Origin: Actinoallomurus iriomotensis | Lineage (GTDB): Bacteria; Actinomycetota; Actinomycetes; Streptosporangiales; Streptosporangiaceae | Length of the DNA: 64,000 nt | Assembly: GCF_030269445.1 (NCBI RefSeq) | Contig: NZ_BSTJ01000006.1 | Location: forward strand, 253,204-317,203 | Direction: 5' to 3' | Part shown: piece by piece, positions 8,893-16,833 of the stretch | Layout of the letters: each line of letters opens with the position of its first letter | How positions within the stretch are numbered: position 1 is the first letter of the stretch | Position numbers and translations under genes: made by a program | Notes under the pieces: generated by a model | The model's database searches: none | What the model saw: only the letters and a program-made list of their open reading frames with translations | What the model was told of the DNA's origin: nothing

Positions 8893-11800
8893 GTGGGAGT
8901 TGTGGGAGAGGCAGGGGAAAAGGCGGCTGTAGGGCTTTTCCGGGCCGCCACGAAGCACTTTCAGGTTCCTCAGGTCGCGGTGCGTGACTCCGTGGACCTG
9001 ACCGGAAGATGGTCCGCCGAAGCCGGCCCTCGGTCATTGGCGGACGCGGTCGGCGGGCTGCCGTCACGATCTGTGGACCGTCGGGTCCTCACCAAGGATC
9101 CGATCGACGTCGCCTCGGGTGAGGTGGTGCTCCGCCAGTCCGATGTCGAACTCGCCGGAATTCTGCCGTTGACGGTCGAGCGAACGCATCTGTCGTCCTA
9201 CCGGGCCGGGGGGTGGTTCGGACGCTCGTGGGCATCCACTCTGGACCAGCGTCTGGAGATCGGGCCGACGAGGGCGTGGTTCGCGGCCGAGGACGGAACG
9301 ATCGTCACCTATGCCCGGCCTGAGAGGTCCGGCGCGCCGGTCGTACCGGATGCCGGGCCGCGCTGGCCGTTGCGGCTCGCCCACGACGGCACGTACACGA
9401 TCAGCGATCCGAAAACCGGGCGGACATGGCACTTCGCCGCGACGGGCGATGGCGTCGGCGTCGGCGCACTGCCCATCTCCGCGATATCGGATCGCAATGG
9501 GAACCGGATCGAGTTCGAACGCGACGGTTCCGGGACCCCCACGGCGCTGGCGCACTCCTGCGGATACCGGATCGCGGTGGACGTTCACGAGGGCCGGGCG
9601 CGGGCGTTGCGGCTCGTCACGGGTCGTGGCGGCCCCGTCGGCGACGGGATCACGCTCGTCCGCTACGGATACGACGAAGCCGGCGATCTCGCCGAGGTCG
9701 TGAACTCCTCCGGTCTTCCGCTCCGCTTCTCCTACGACGAAGACGCCCGGTTGACGGGATGGGCCGACCGCAACGGCCATCGTTACCACTACACGTACGA
9801 CGAGAGCGGGCGCGCCGTCCGGGGCCATGCGCCGGACGGGTTCCTCGCGGTGACGCTCCGCTACGGGGAGACGGACCGCACCACGTCGGTGACCGACTCG
9901 CTCGGTCACACCACGCTCTACCGGTGCGACGAACGGGGCCAGATCGTCAGCGAGACGAATCCGCTGGGCGCGGAGACGCTCTACACCTGGGACCGTCACG
10001 ATCGGCTGCTCTCCCGCACCGACCCGCTCGGCCGGACCACGCGGTTCGGCTACGACGACGCGGGGAACCTGACCACGCTGATCCGGGCGGACGGAAGCCG
10101 GATCAGCGCGAGCTATGACGCGCGGAGCCGGCCCCTGGAGATCACGGGGGCCGGCGGTGACCGATGGCGGTTCCGTTATGACACGGCGGGAAACGTGATC
10201 GCCGCGGTCGATCCCACGGGTGCGGAGAGCCGATACGGGCGTGACGCGCGCGGCGGACTGACGTCCATAACGGATCCTCTGCGGAACGTGACCCGGATCA
10301 CCTGCGACGCGGCCGGACTGCCCGCCGAGATCATCGACCCGCTCGGCGCCGTCACGTCCCTGCGGCGCGACGCGTTCGGACGGGTGGTGTCGTTGATCGA
10401 TCCGGTCGGCGGCGAGACCCGATACGCCTGGAACATCGAGGGAAAGCCGGTCTCGCGAGTGTCGCCGGGCGGCAGCGTCGAACAGTGGCGCTACGACGGC
10501 GAAGGCAACCTGATCGCCTACGTCGATGCGGAGGGCCGGGCCACGAGCCTCGAATACGGTCCCTTCGACGTGCCGATCGCGCAGGTCGGCCCGGACGGGG
10601 CGCGGCTGCGATTCGAATACGACACGGAGTTGCGGCTGACGTCGGTGACCGACCCTCAGGGACTTGGCTGGCGCTACCGCTATGACGCGACCGGAGATCT
10701 CGTCGGAGAAAGCGACTTCAACGGCTGGGAGATCGTCTATCGGCGCGATCCGGCCGGTCAACTGGTCGAGCGGACGGACGGGACGGCCCACTCCACGCGT
10801 TTCGTTCGCGATCTGCTCGGCAATGTCGTCGAAAAGCGCCGGCACGTCCTCGGCGGGCCCGCCGTCTCCTGGGAGACCGTCGCGACCTTCTCCTACGATC
10901 CGGCCGGCCGGCTGGTGAGCGCCACCAACGCCGACGCCGACGTGCGCCTCGACCGAGACCCGGCCGGACGGGTGGTGGTGGAGACCTGCGACGGCCGCAC
11001 CGTCACGTCGGTGTTCGACCGGGCCGGCCGCCGCGTGAGACGCATGACGCCGTCGGGCGCCGACGCGCTCTGGGCCTACGACGCCGCCGGCCGCCCGGCG
11101 ACGATGACGACCGCCGGCCGGTCGGTCGTGTTCGGACGCGATCTCATGGGACGCGAGATCGAGCGCCGCGTCGGCGGCACGCTGCTGGCGCAGGCGTTCG
11201 ACGGCGATCACCGGTTGATCGAGCAGGCGATGACGGCCGTCTCTCTCGCCGGACCGGGTGACGCCGCGGCCGGGGTGTCGCAGCGTCGCTCGTACCGGTA
11301 CCGGGCCGACGGTCATCTCACGGCGGTCACCGACCTGCTGAACGGGACGCGCGAGTTCGACGTGGATCCGGCCGGGCGCGTCACCGGAGTCCACGACCCG
11401 TCGACGCCCGGCTGGACCGAACGCTACGCGTATGACCGGGCCGGAAACATCACCAACGCCGTCTGGCCGGTACCGCCCGGCGGCGACATCGGCCCGCTGG
11501 GCGGCCGGGAGTACGCCGGGACTCTGATCCGCCGAGCCGGCGACATCCACTACGAGCACGACGCGCGGGGCCGGGTCACGCGACGCCGGCGCCGTACGCT
11601 CTCCGGCAAGGTCCGCGAATGGCGTTACACGTGGGACGGCGATGACCGGCTCACCGAGGTCGTCACCCCGGACGGCGCGCGGTGGTGCTACCGCTATGAC
11701 CCGTTCGGCCGCCGTGTCGCCAAACTCCGGCAGAACGACCGCGGAGAGATCATCGAGCGGGTCGACTTCGTCTGGGACGGCACCGTCATCGCCGAGGCCC

Positions 11801-12594
11801 ACGCCGGTGGGCGGGCGACGACCTGGGTGCACGACGGCACCCGGCCATTGGCGCAGACCGAACGCCGGCTGACGCAGGAGGAGGTCGACGAGCGGTTCTA
11901 CGCCATCGTCACTGATCTGGTCGGTGCACCCACCGAGATCACGGACGCCGACGGCAGGATCGTCTGGCGGCGGCGGGCGACATTGTGGGGCACGGCCGAT
12001 CCGGTCGTCACCGGTGACATCGACTGCCCGCTACGTTTTCCCGGTCAGTACCACGACCCCGAAACGGGTCTCGCTTACAACGTCCACCGCTATTACGACC
12101 CCGATACCGGCCGATACCAGAGCCCCGATCCGCTCGGCCTGTCGCCGCAGCCGAACCCGCACGCCTACGTTCACGATCCGACCGTCGCCGCCGACCCTCT
12201 CGGCCTGATGAGCTGCACGGAGGGCAACCCTCTCGTCCTGAACCTCGGGGGAGAGGGCGAAGTGGCCGGCGCGATCAACCTGAACACGCTCATCGCGCCG
12301 CTTCGCTCCGAGGCGTCGATACGGGACACCGGACTCCTCGTCGTCGGATCGATGGAGCGAATTCCCTTCGCCGACGGGGTGTTCGATCGGGTGGTCGGCA
12401 ACAAGATGCCCTTCATGCACGGTGACTTTCCGCAGAACGTGGCGGACGAGTCCTTCCGCGTGCTGCGCCCCGGCGGGACCGTCCAGTTGGGCGCGTCGAA
12501 CGTCGGCGGAACGGCCTGGGTACCGTATCTGGAGAGAGCCAACTTCGCGGACATCCAGGTCCAGGGGAGACACGCGATCGGAGTCCGACCATGA
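8893..12594 (+). CDS. RHS/YD-repeat polymorphic toxin with methyltransferase-like tip
   Basis: A protein of about 1233 residues. The N-terminal part has a DUF6531-like segment (DPIDVASGEVVLRQSDVELA, then LTVERTHLSSYRAGGWFGRSW). A long run of YD repeats follows (YDEAGDL, YDDAGNLTTL, YDTAGNV, YDPAGRLVSA and others) that should form the RHS shell. The RHS core closes with YYDPDTGRYQSPDPLGLSPQ and ends at DPLGLM near residue 1105. The remaining 127 residues form a distinct tip with VLNLGGEGEVAGAINLN, MERIPFADGVFDRVV and SFRVLRPGGTVQLG, which match motifs of class I SAM-dependent methyltransferases. No signal peptide, PAAR or WXG domain is visible at the N terminus, so its export route is unclear. 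The stop overlaps the next ATG by four bases. That the tip is a toxin is inferred from RHS family precedent. Confidence 0.88.
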   Translation: MGVVGEAGEKAAVGLFRAATKHFQVPQVAVRDSVDLTGRWSAEAGPRSLADAVGGLPSRSVDRRVLTKDPIDVASGEVVLRQSDVELAGILPLTVERTHLSSYRAGGWFGRSWASTLDQRLEIGPTRAWFAAEDGTIVTYARPERSGAPVVPDAGPRWPLRLAHDGTYTISDPKTGRTWHFAATGDGVGVGALPISAISDRNGNRIEFERDGSGTPTALAHSCGYRIAVDVHEGRARALRLVTGRGGPVGDGITLVRYGYDEAGDLAEVVNSSGLPLRFSYDEDARLTGWADRNGHRYHYTYDESGRAVRGHAPDGFLAVTLRYGETDRTTSVTDSLGHTTLYRCDERGQIVSETNPLGAETLYTWDRHDRLLSRTDPLGRTTRFGYDDAGNLTTLIRADGSRISASYDARSRPLEITGAGGDRWRFRYDTAGNVIAAVDPTGAESRYGRDARGGLTSITDPLRNVTRITCDAAGLPAEIIDPLGAVTSLRRDAFGRVVSLIDPVGGETRYAWNIEGKPVSRVSPGGSVEQWRYDGEGNLIAYVDAEGRATSLEYGPFDVPIAQVGPDGARLRFEYDTELRLTSVTDPQGLGWRYRYDATGDLVGESDFNGWEIVYRRDPAGQLVERTDGTAHSTRFVRDLLGNVVEKRRHVLGGPAVSWETVATFSYDPAGRLVSATNADADVRLDRDPAGRVVVETCDGRTVTSVFDRAGRRVRRMTPSGADALWAYDAAGRPATMTTAGRSVVFGRDLMGREIERRVGGTLLAQAFDGDHRLIEQAMTAVSLAGPGDAAAGVSQRRSYRYRADGHLTAVTDLLNGTREFDVDPAGRVTGVHDPSTPGWTERYAYDRAGNITNAVWPVPPGGDIGPLGGREYAGTLIRRAGDIHYEHDARGRVTRRRRRTLSGKVREWRYTWDGDDRLTEVVTPDGARWCYRYDPFGRRVAKLRQNDRGEIIERVDFVWDGTVIAEAHAGGRATTWVHDGTRPLAQTERRLTQEEVDERFYAIVTDLVGAPTEITDADGRIVWRRRATLWGTADPVVTGDIDCPLRFPGQYHDPETGLAYNVHRYYDPDTGRYQSPDPLGLSPQPNPHAYVHDPTVAADPLGLMSCTEGNPLVLNLGGEGEVAGAINLNTLIAPLRSEASIRDTGLLVVGSMERIPFADGVFDRVVGNKMPFMHGDFPQNVADESFRVLRPGGTVQLGASNVGGTAWVPYLERANFADIQVQGRHAIGVRP

Positions 12595-12884
12595 GCCCTT
12601 CTCCATCTCCGGGCCGGGATTTCCTGCGATCGCGGCCGGTGCCTCCGGCGCCGTCCGCGGAGTTCGACCAATGGCTCGACGCCTGCCGTGCCCTCGGCCC
12701 GGAAAGCGCTCCGGCTCTTCTCGATGCCCTCGAACACGGGGACGAGGGCGAGCAGTACGGCGCCGTCGTCTGCCTCCGCCAGTTCGGCTACGAGGCGTGG
12801 GCCGAGGGATACGGCGAGGAGCTCAGGTACACCGTCCGCTTTCCCGACGGCGAGGAGAAACTGATCGAGCCCGACCAGCGTTAG
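12591..12884 (+). CDS. Probable immunity protein for the RHS toxin
   Basis: A 97-residue, hydrophilic protein rich in Asp and Glu, with no signal peptide or membrane segment. Its ATG overlaps the RHS stop (ATGA), so translation is coupled. I do not recognise a named domain. Features seen are FDQWLDACRALGPESAPALL, a short helical region, and a C-terminal ELRYTVRFPDGEEKLIEP beta-like stretch. Position directly after an RHS tip, small size and negative charge are the standard profile of a cognate immunity gene. That role is inference from context. Confidence 0.72.
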   Translation: MSPSPSPGRDFLRSRPVPPAPSAEFDQWLDACRALGPESAPALLDALEHGDEGEQYGAVVCLRQFGYEAWAEGYGEELRYTVRFPDGEEKLIEPDQR

Positions 12885-12888
12885 ATTC

Positions 12889-12905
12889 GTCCACAGGCTG
12901 TGGAC
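12889..12905. repeat. 17-bp palindrome with an exact DnaA-box match
   Basis: GTCCACAGGCTGTGGAC is a perfect inverted repeat around a central G. Its right arm extends to TGTGGACAA (12899-12907), the reverse of TTGTCCACA, the actinobacterial DnaA-box consensus. It lies in the 27-base gap between two convergent genes. It could be a bidirectional terminator (no T-run) or a DnaA site. Confidence 0.45.
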
Positions 12906-12911
12906 AAGGCG

Positions 12912-13256
12912 TCAGCGCGGAGAACGGTCGTCGGGTTCGGAGTCGTCGGGGATCGGCAGGGCGTGCTGGCGCAGCCGGGCACGGCGGATGTCGTTCGAGT
13001 TGACCATGACGACGAACGTGCTGCTCAGCAGGGCCAGCAGGCCCACCGCGACGCGGATGCCCCACGGGGCGGGCAGCAGGCCGAGCAGCACGCACACCGG
13101 CACCATGAGCGCGAGGTGGCGGGCCAGCATGCGGCCGCGCCACCCCGCGTCGGTCAGGTCGTGCCGGACCCAGCCGTGGTTCTCCTCCGGCAGCCGGAAC
13201 CCCGCGGCGTACCGGAGAAGCCGCAGGGGGCCCGGGTCACCGGGCAGCCGGCTCAG
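12912..13256 (-). CDS. DUF5313-like membrane protein with probable CTG start
   Basis: A small membrane protein that I read as 114 residues. The obvious ATG at 13130 would give only 72 residues and begin in the middle of a conserved-looking domain. Upstream in frame are LRLLRYAAG and FRLPEENHGWVRHDLTDAGW, the Trp/Leu-Pro/His-Asp pattern I associate with DUF5313, and no ATG, GTG or TTG occurs before the previous gene's stop. A CTG at 13256 lies six bases after GGGAG, so a CTG start is the best explanation. Two hydrophobic segments follow (LALMVPVCVLLGLLPAPWG and VAVGLLALLSSTFVVMV), then an Arg-rich tail. It is the last gene of the minus-strand run. The function is unknown. Confidence 0.68.
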   Translation of the reverse strand: MSRLPGDPGPLRLLRYAAGFRLPEENHGWVRHDLTDAGWRGRMLARHLALMVPVCVLLGLLPAPWGIRVAVGLLALLSSTFVVMVNSNDIRRARLRQHALPIPDDSEPDDRSPR

Positions 13257-13280
13257 GACCGGCTCCCGTCGGCGGGTGCG

Positions 13281-14603
13281 TTACCAGTCGCCTCCGCCGA
13301 AGTCGCCGCCACCGAAGTCGCCACCGTCGAAGCCTCCGAAGTCGCCGCCGCCGATGTCGAAACCGCTGTCGCCGCCGCCGACGTCACCGGAGTCGAAGCC
13401 ACCGTCGAAGCCACCTCCGCCCCAGCCGCCTCCCCAGCCACCGCCGAGGCCGCCGCTGAAGATCGAGCCGAGCGCCGTGCCGATCAGCAGACCACTCAGC
13501 ATGTCACCACCGCCGAAGCCGGAGTAGTAGCCCCCGGCGTAAGGCGCGTACATCGGTCCGGCGTCCCAGTAGGGCCGCTGGTAGCCGCCGACGGTCACCA
13601 TGCGCGCGTCCGGCGTCTGGCCGGACAGCACCCGCTGGGCGTCGGCCGCGCACGCGGGCACCGACCGCGGCGCGCCGCCCGGCGGCGCCCAGGAGACGTC
13701 CTGCACCGAGGGGCCGTGCTGCGGGTTGAAGAAGCAGGGCGCCCGCCGCTCGGGCACCGGCCGTCCGTCGAGCCGCGCGCGTACCGCGGTCATGAAGTAA
13801 CGGCCGTCCTCCAGCGCCGTGGTGACGTTGCGCATGTCCTCGGGCCGCTTGGCGGCGTCGACCGCGGCCTTGGCCTGGTCGTAGGAGTTCAGCGCCTTCT
13901 GGTAGTCGTCCCTGGCCGCCGGGTCGAGGTCACGGTCCATGACGTTGAGGTTGAGCCCGGAGATGTCCTCACCGAGCCGCGTGACGTCCTCGTACACGCT
14001 CTCCTTGAGCTCGGCCATCTCCTGCTCCTTGCGCCGCTTGCGCCGGCGGGAGACGAACACGATGGCGAACACCGCCCCGAGGACGATGAGCACGAGGACG
14101 CCGAGCAGGACGAACGCCGCGGCGGCGCCGGAGCTGTTCTTGTCCTTGATCGCCTTGTTGAACTGCTGGTTGAGGTTGAGCAGCAGGTCCTTGAGGCTGG
14201 ACGACTGCCCGCGCGCCTGCGCGACGAGGTCGCTGACCTTGCTGCTGCCCAGCCCCTCGTGGGATCCGGCGATCACCTTGGAGCCCCGGCCGTCGAGCAT
14301 GATCAGCGTGCCCTTGCGGCCCAGGGCGCGGTCGAGCTGGGTGAGGCCGCTCGCGCTGACGCGCTCGGTCTTGACGACCGCGATCCGGATCGTTGAGTCG
14401 TCGTCCTTCAACGCGCTGATCACGGACTGCCGGTCGGCCGAGGACAGCGTCGCGCCGGCGTCCTGGGACAGGTAGAACCGCTGAGACTTCAGCCCTTGCA
14501 CGACGCTGTTGAACGGATCCGCGCCGGCAGGCGACGCGAGTCCGAAGAGCATGGCAACGATCACGGCCAGGACGGCGGGGATCGTCAGACGGCGTATCTT
14601 CAT
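13281..14603 (-). CDS. Envelope protein, divergent member of a tandem paralogous family, Gly-rich tail
   Basis: A 440-residue exported protein. A signal peptide ends near SPAGADP (about residue 28). An N-terminal domain follows (LKSQRFYLSQDAGATLSSAD, IRIAVVKTERV, LDRALGRKGTLIML) like that of the four genes upstream. A membrane segment lies at about 158-182, followed by a basic RRRKRRKEQE stretch and a coiled region. A C-terminal domain contains CFFNPQHG, but the later CxxC of its paralogues is reduced to CAAD. The last 75 residues are Gly/Asp/Phe repeats (GGGDFGG type), suggesting a flexible extracytoplasmic or low-complexity tail. The ATG at 14603 has GAAGG upstream, and 69 bases separate it from the previous gene. 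I cannot assign a function. Confidence 0.82.
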   Translation of the reverse strand: MKIRRLTIPAVLAVIVAMLFGLASPAGADPFNSVVQGLKSQRFYLSQDAGATLSSADRQSVISALKDDDSTIRIAVVKTERVSASGLTQLDRALGRKGTLIMLDGRGSKVIAGSHEGLGSSKVSDLVAQARGQSSSLKDLLLNLNQQFNKAIKDKNSSGAAAAFVLLGVLVLIVLGAVFAIVFVSRRRKRRKEQEMAELKESVYEDVTRLGEDISGLNLNVMDRDLDPAARDDYQKALNSYDQAKAAVDAAKRPEDMRNVTTALEDGRYFMTAVRARLDGRPVPERRAPCFFNPQHGPSVQDVSWAPPGGAPRSVPACAADAQRVLSGQTPDARMVTVGGYQRPYWDAGPMYAPYAGGYYSGFGGGDMLSGLLIGTALGSIFSGGLGGGWGGGWGGGGFDGGFDSGDVGGGDSGFDIGGGDFGGFDGGDFGGGDFGGGDW

Positions 14604-14672
14604 GAGGCCTTCAGGTGAGCAGTTTTTGCCTTTGTTTTACTACGACGGACGAGCCGGCGAGTCGGTTCCGGA

Positions 14673-15782
14673 TCAGCGGCGGCGGAGCTCACCGCGCAGC
14701 ACACGCTGCACCAGGTCTCCCCTGAACTGACCGTAGCCGGTTGTGGCCCACACGCTACGCGCGGGATCCACCTCGTAGTACGGAGTCGCGCCGTCCCGCA
14801 GCACGTCGGGGGTCTCCCGGGCCCGTACGGCCTTCGCGCAGGTGGCACAGGCCCGCACCGTGATCCGCTCGCGGCCGCCGACCGCACGCCACCGCACCGA
14901 CACCGGACCGTCGCCGTGCAGCGGGTTGAAGAAGCACAGCGGCGTCGGCCCCCGCCCGCCACGGGCGGCCTCCGACGCGTCGTGCCCCATGTCGATCAAC
15001 ACCAGCACTCCGGCCAGGTCCGGCACCGTACGGGCCGCGTCGAGCGCCTTGCCGGCCGCGCTGTACGCGTCGAGCGCCTCGCGCAGGCGGCCGGCGTCGC
15101 CCTGGGCGTCATCCAGCGCCTCACCCAGCCTGACCAGCTCCGCCTCGGCGTGTTCGCGCAGCGAGGCGGCCGAGCGGGCGTCGGTCAGCACCGGCCGCGG
15201 CCGCCGCCGGACCACACGCGTGCGCCGCCACCGCCAGACCGCGAGGGCCGCGACGGCGGCCACGGCGACCGACCCGCCGCCGACGGCGTACGCGGCGGTG
15301 TGCCCGCCGGAGCGCCCGTCCTGCCGCCGTGGCTCACGAATCCGCTCGTCAAGCGCGTTGGACTGCTTCTCGTACTCCGCGTGCGCCCGCCCGGAAGTGA
15401 TCAGCTGGACGCACCGGATCAGCCGGTCCGTGAGCGAGGCGCTGTCCAGGGCCGGGTCCAGGTTCACCGCCCCGGCCGCCTGGATGGCGTCGCGGTCGAC
15501 GCCGTACTCCTGCGCGCTGATGTCGTTCGGCGAACCTTCGTCCAGGGTCAGGACGACGCAGTCGCGGCGGAGTCGGCGGTGCACCGCGTCGGCGAGATGC
15601 TCGGCGTCCGGGAACTCGCCGCCGGCCGCCAGCGGCACGATCACCGCGAACACCGGCACCGGCGCGGCCTTCACCGCCGCCACCAGCCGCCGAGGCTCCG
15701 GCACCGCGGAGGTGAGCGACGGCGCCACGTACACCGGAGACCGCCGCAGCGAGGCGACGATCTTCGTCAGGTCACTCGCCAA
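14673..15782 (-). CDS. Paralogous envelope protein with Cys/His C-terminal domain (copy 4)
   Basis: About 369 residues. The N-terminal domain begins SLRRSPVYVAPSLTS and contains PVFAVIVPLA and LRRDCVVLTLDEG. A membrane segment lies at about 161-182 and is followed by WRWRRTRVVRRRPR, so the C-terminal half is probably cytoplasmic. That half contains CFFNPLHG (near 279), ACATCAKAVRARETPDVL and TPYYEVDPARSVWATTGYG. The Cys, His and CxxC suggest a metal site. The chosen start is TTG 15782, preceded by GGGAGGG at a suitable distance and overlapping the previous gene's stop by 11 bases. Longer open frame upstream is merely antisense-like continuation inside the neighbour. The function is unknown. 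Confidence 0.82.
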   Translation of the reverse strand: MASDLTKIVASLRRSPVYVAPSLTSAVPEPRRLVAAVKAAPVPVFAVIVPLAAGGEFPDAEHLADAVHRRLRRDCVVLTLDEGSPNDISAQEYGVDRDAIQAAGAVNLDPALDSASLTDRLIRCVQLITSGRAHAEYEKQSNALDERIREPRRQDGRSGGHTAAYAVGGGSVAVAAVAALAVWRWRRTRVVRRRPRPVLTDARSAASLREHAEAELVRLGEALDDAQGDAGRLREALDAYSAAGKALDAARTVPDLAGVLVLIDMGHDASEAARGGRGPTPLCFFNPLHGDGPVSVRWRAVGGRERITVRACATCAKAVRARETPDVLRDGATPYYEVDPARSVWATTGYGQFRGDLVQRVLRGELRRR

Positions 15783-16833
15783 GGACCCTCCCGACCAGGT
15801 CGCCGAGCTGCCCGTACCCGGTCTCGGCCCAGGGCGTCGCGGCCTCGTAGTACGGGCGGCCCCGGTCGAGGAGGACGTCGGGCGCCCGCCGGTCGCGTAC
15901 CGCCTTGGCACACGTCGCGCACACGCTCACCTCGAGCCTCGGACGCGTGCCGGGCGCCCGCCAGCGCACCGTGATCACACCTTCGCCGTGGCGGGGGTCG
16001 AAGTAACACAGCGGCGGGCCGCCTTTGCCCTTCTGGACCAGGGCGAGCACGCCCGCGAGGTCGGCGGTGGACCGCGCCCGGTCGAAGGCACGGCCGGCGG
16101 CCGTGTAGGCGTCGAGGGCCGGCTCGCCTCCCTCCAGGGACTCGCCGAGCGCGACCAGCTCCGTCTCGGCGCGGGCGCGCAGCTCGTCCTCGCCCGCCTC
16201 CCGCGCGGTGCCGAACACGGTGTGGGGGAGACGCAACGCCTCCACGGCGGCGCGGGCCCGGCGGCGGCGCAGCCACAGCAGACCGGCCACCGCGAGCACG
16301 ACGGCGCCCGCCGCGGCCGGTACGACGACCGGGAAGCCGTCGTCGTCCTTCGCGTGCGGCCGGGGCGCGGCGGACGGGCGCGGGGTGAACGCCGCGTCGT
16401 GATCCTGCTCGTACGCCTCGGAGCCCTTGCCCGTCGCGATCAGGTCGACGCACCGGGCGAGCCGCGCCGCGAGTGTCTTGTAGCGCTTCTCGTACGAGAC
16501 CGCCCAGCCCGCGTCGTTCGCCGCCTGCCTCTGCTCGTCGGTGCCGCCCCACGTGGCGACGTCGAAGACGTCGCCGAAGTCGGTGTTGAGCGTGACGTAG
16601 GCTCCGTCGCGGCCCAGGTACGACTGCACGACCGTCGTGACCTGCGTCGAGCTCTGCCAGGTGCTGCCGGCGACGATCGGCACGAGGATCACGAAGATGG
16701 GGGTCTTCGACCGCCGGATCCGCCGCACGATCTGGTCGCGGCGCGCCTTCGGCAGCGCGGTCTCGTACGCCGGGTCGACGTAGATCGGCGTGCGGCGCAG
16801 CACCCGGGCGATCGCGGCCCCGTCACTCGACAC
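15772..16833 (-). CDS. Paralogous envelope protein with Cys/His C-terminal domain (copy 3)
   Basis: About 353 residues with the same plan as its neighbours. The N-terminal domain has VLRRTPIYVDPAYETALPKA, TPIFVILVPIVAG and YLGRDGAYVTLNTDFGDVF. A membrane segment lies at about 168-188 (VVVPAAAGAVVLAVAGLLWL), followed by basic RRRRARAA. The C-terminal domain has CYFDPRHG (near 273), VCATCAKAVRDRRAPDVL and PYYEAATPWAETGYGQ. The GTG at 16833 has TGGAG seven bases upstream and overlaps the previous stop by 11 bases. No signal peptide is visible before the N-terminal domain, unlike copies 1 and 2. Topology and role are uncertain. Confidence 0.82.
   Translation of the reverse strand: MSSDGAAIARVLRRTPIYVDPAYETALPKARRDQIVRRIRRSKTPIFVILVPIVAGSTWQSSTQVTTVVQSYLGRDGAYVTLNTDFGDVFDVATWGGTDEQRQAANDAGWAVSYEKRYKTLAARLARCVDLIATGKGSEAYEQDHDAAFTPRPSAAPRPHAKDDDGFPVVVPAAAGAVVLAVAGLLWLRRRRARAAVEALRLPHTVFGTAREAGEDELRARAETELVALGESLEGGEPALDAYTAAGRAFDRARSTADLAGVLALVQKGKGGPPLCYFDPRHGEGVITVRWRAPGTRPRLEVSVCATCAKAVRDRRAPDVLLDRGRPYYEAATPWAETGYGQLGDLVGRVLGE

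Noticed and set aside
9064-11832. Long minus-strand open frame of about 920 codons opposite the RHS gene
   Set aside because: It is a shadow of the YD-repeat gene in GC-rich DNA: no recognisable domain and Arg/Val/Asp-rich translation typical of antisense frames.
9600-12200. Repeated short motifs suggesting a CRISPR or DNA repeat array
   Set aside because: The repetition is at protein level (YD repeats) with variable DNA and no constant spacer length.
13290-13460. Imperfect DNA repeats at the 3' end of the 13281 gene
   Set aside because: They encode the Gly/Asp/Phe-rich protein tail and are explained by codon repetition.
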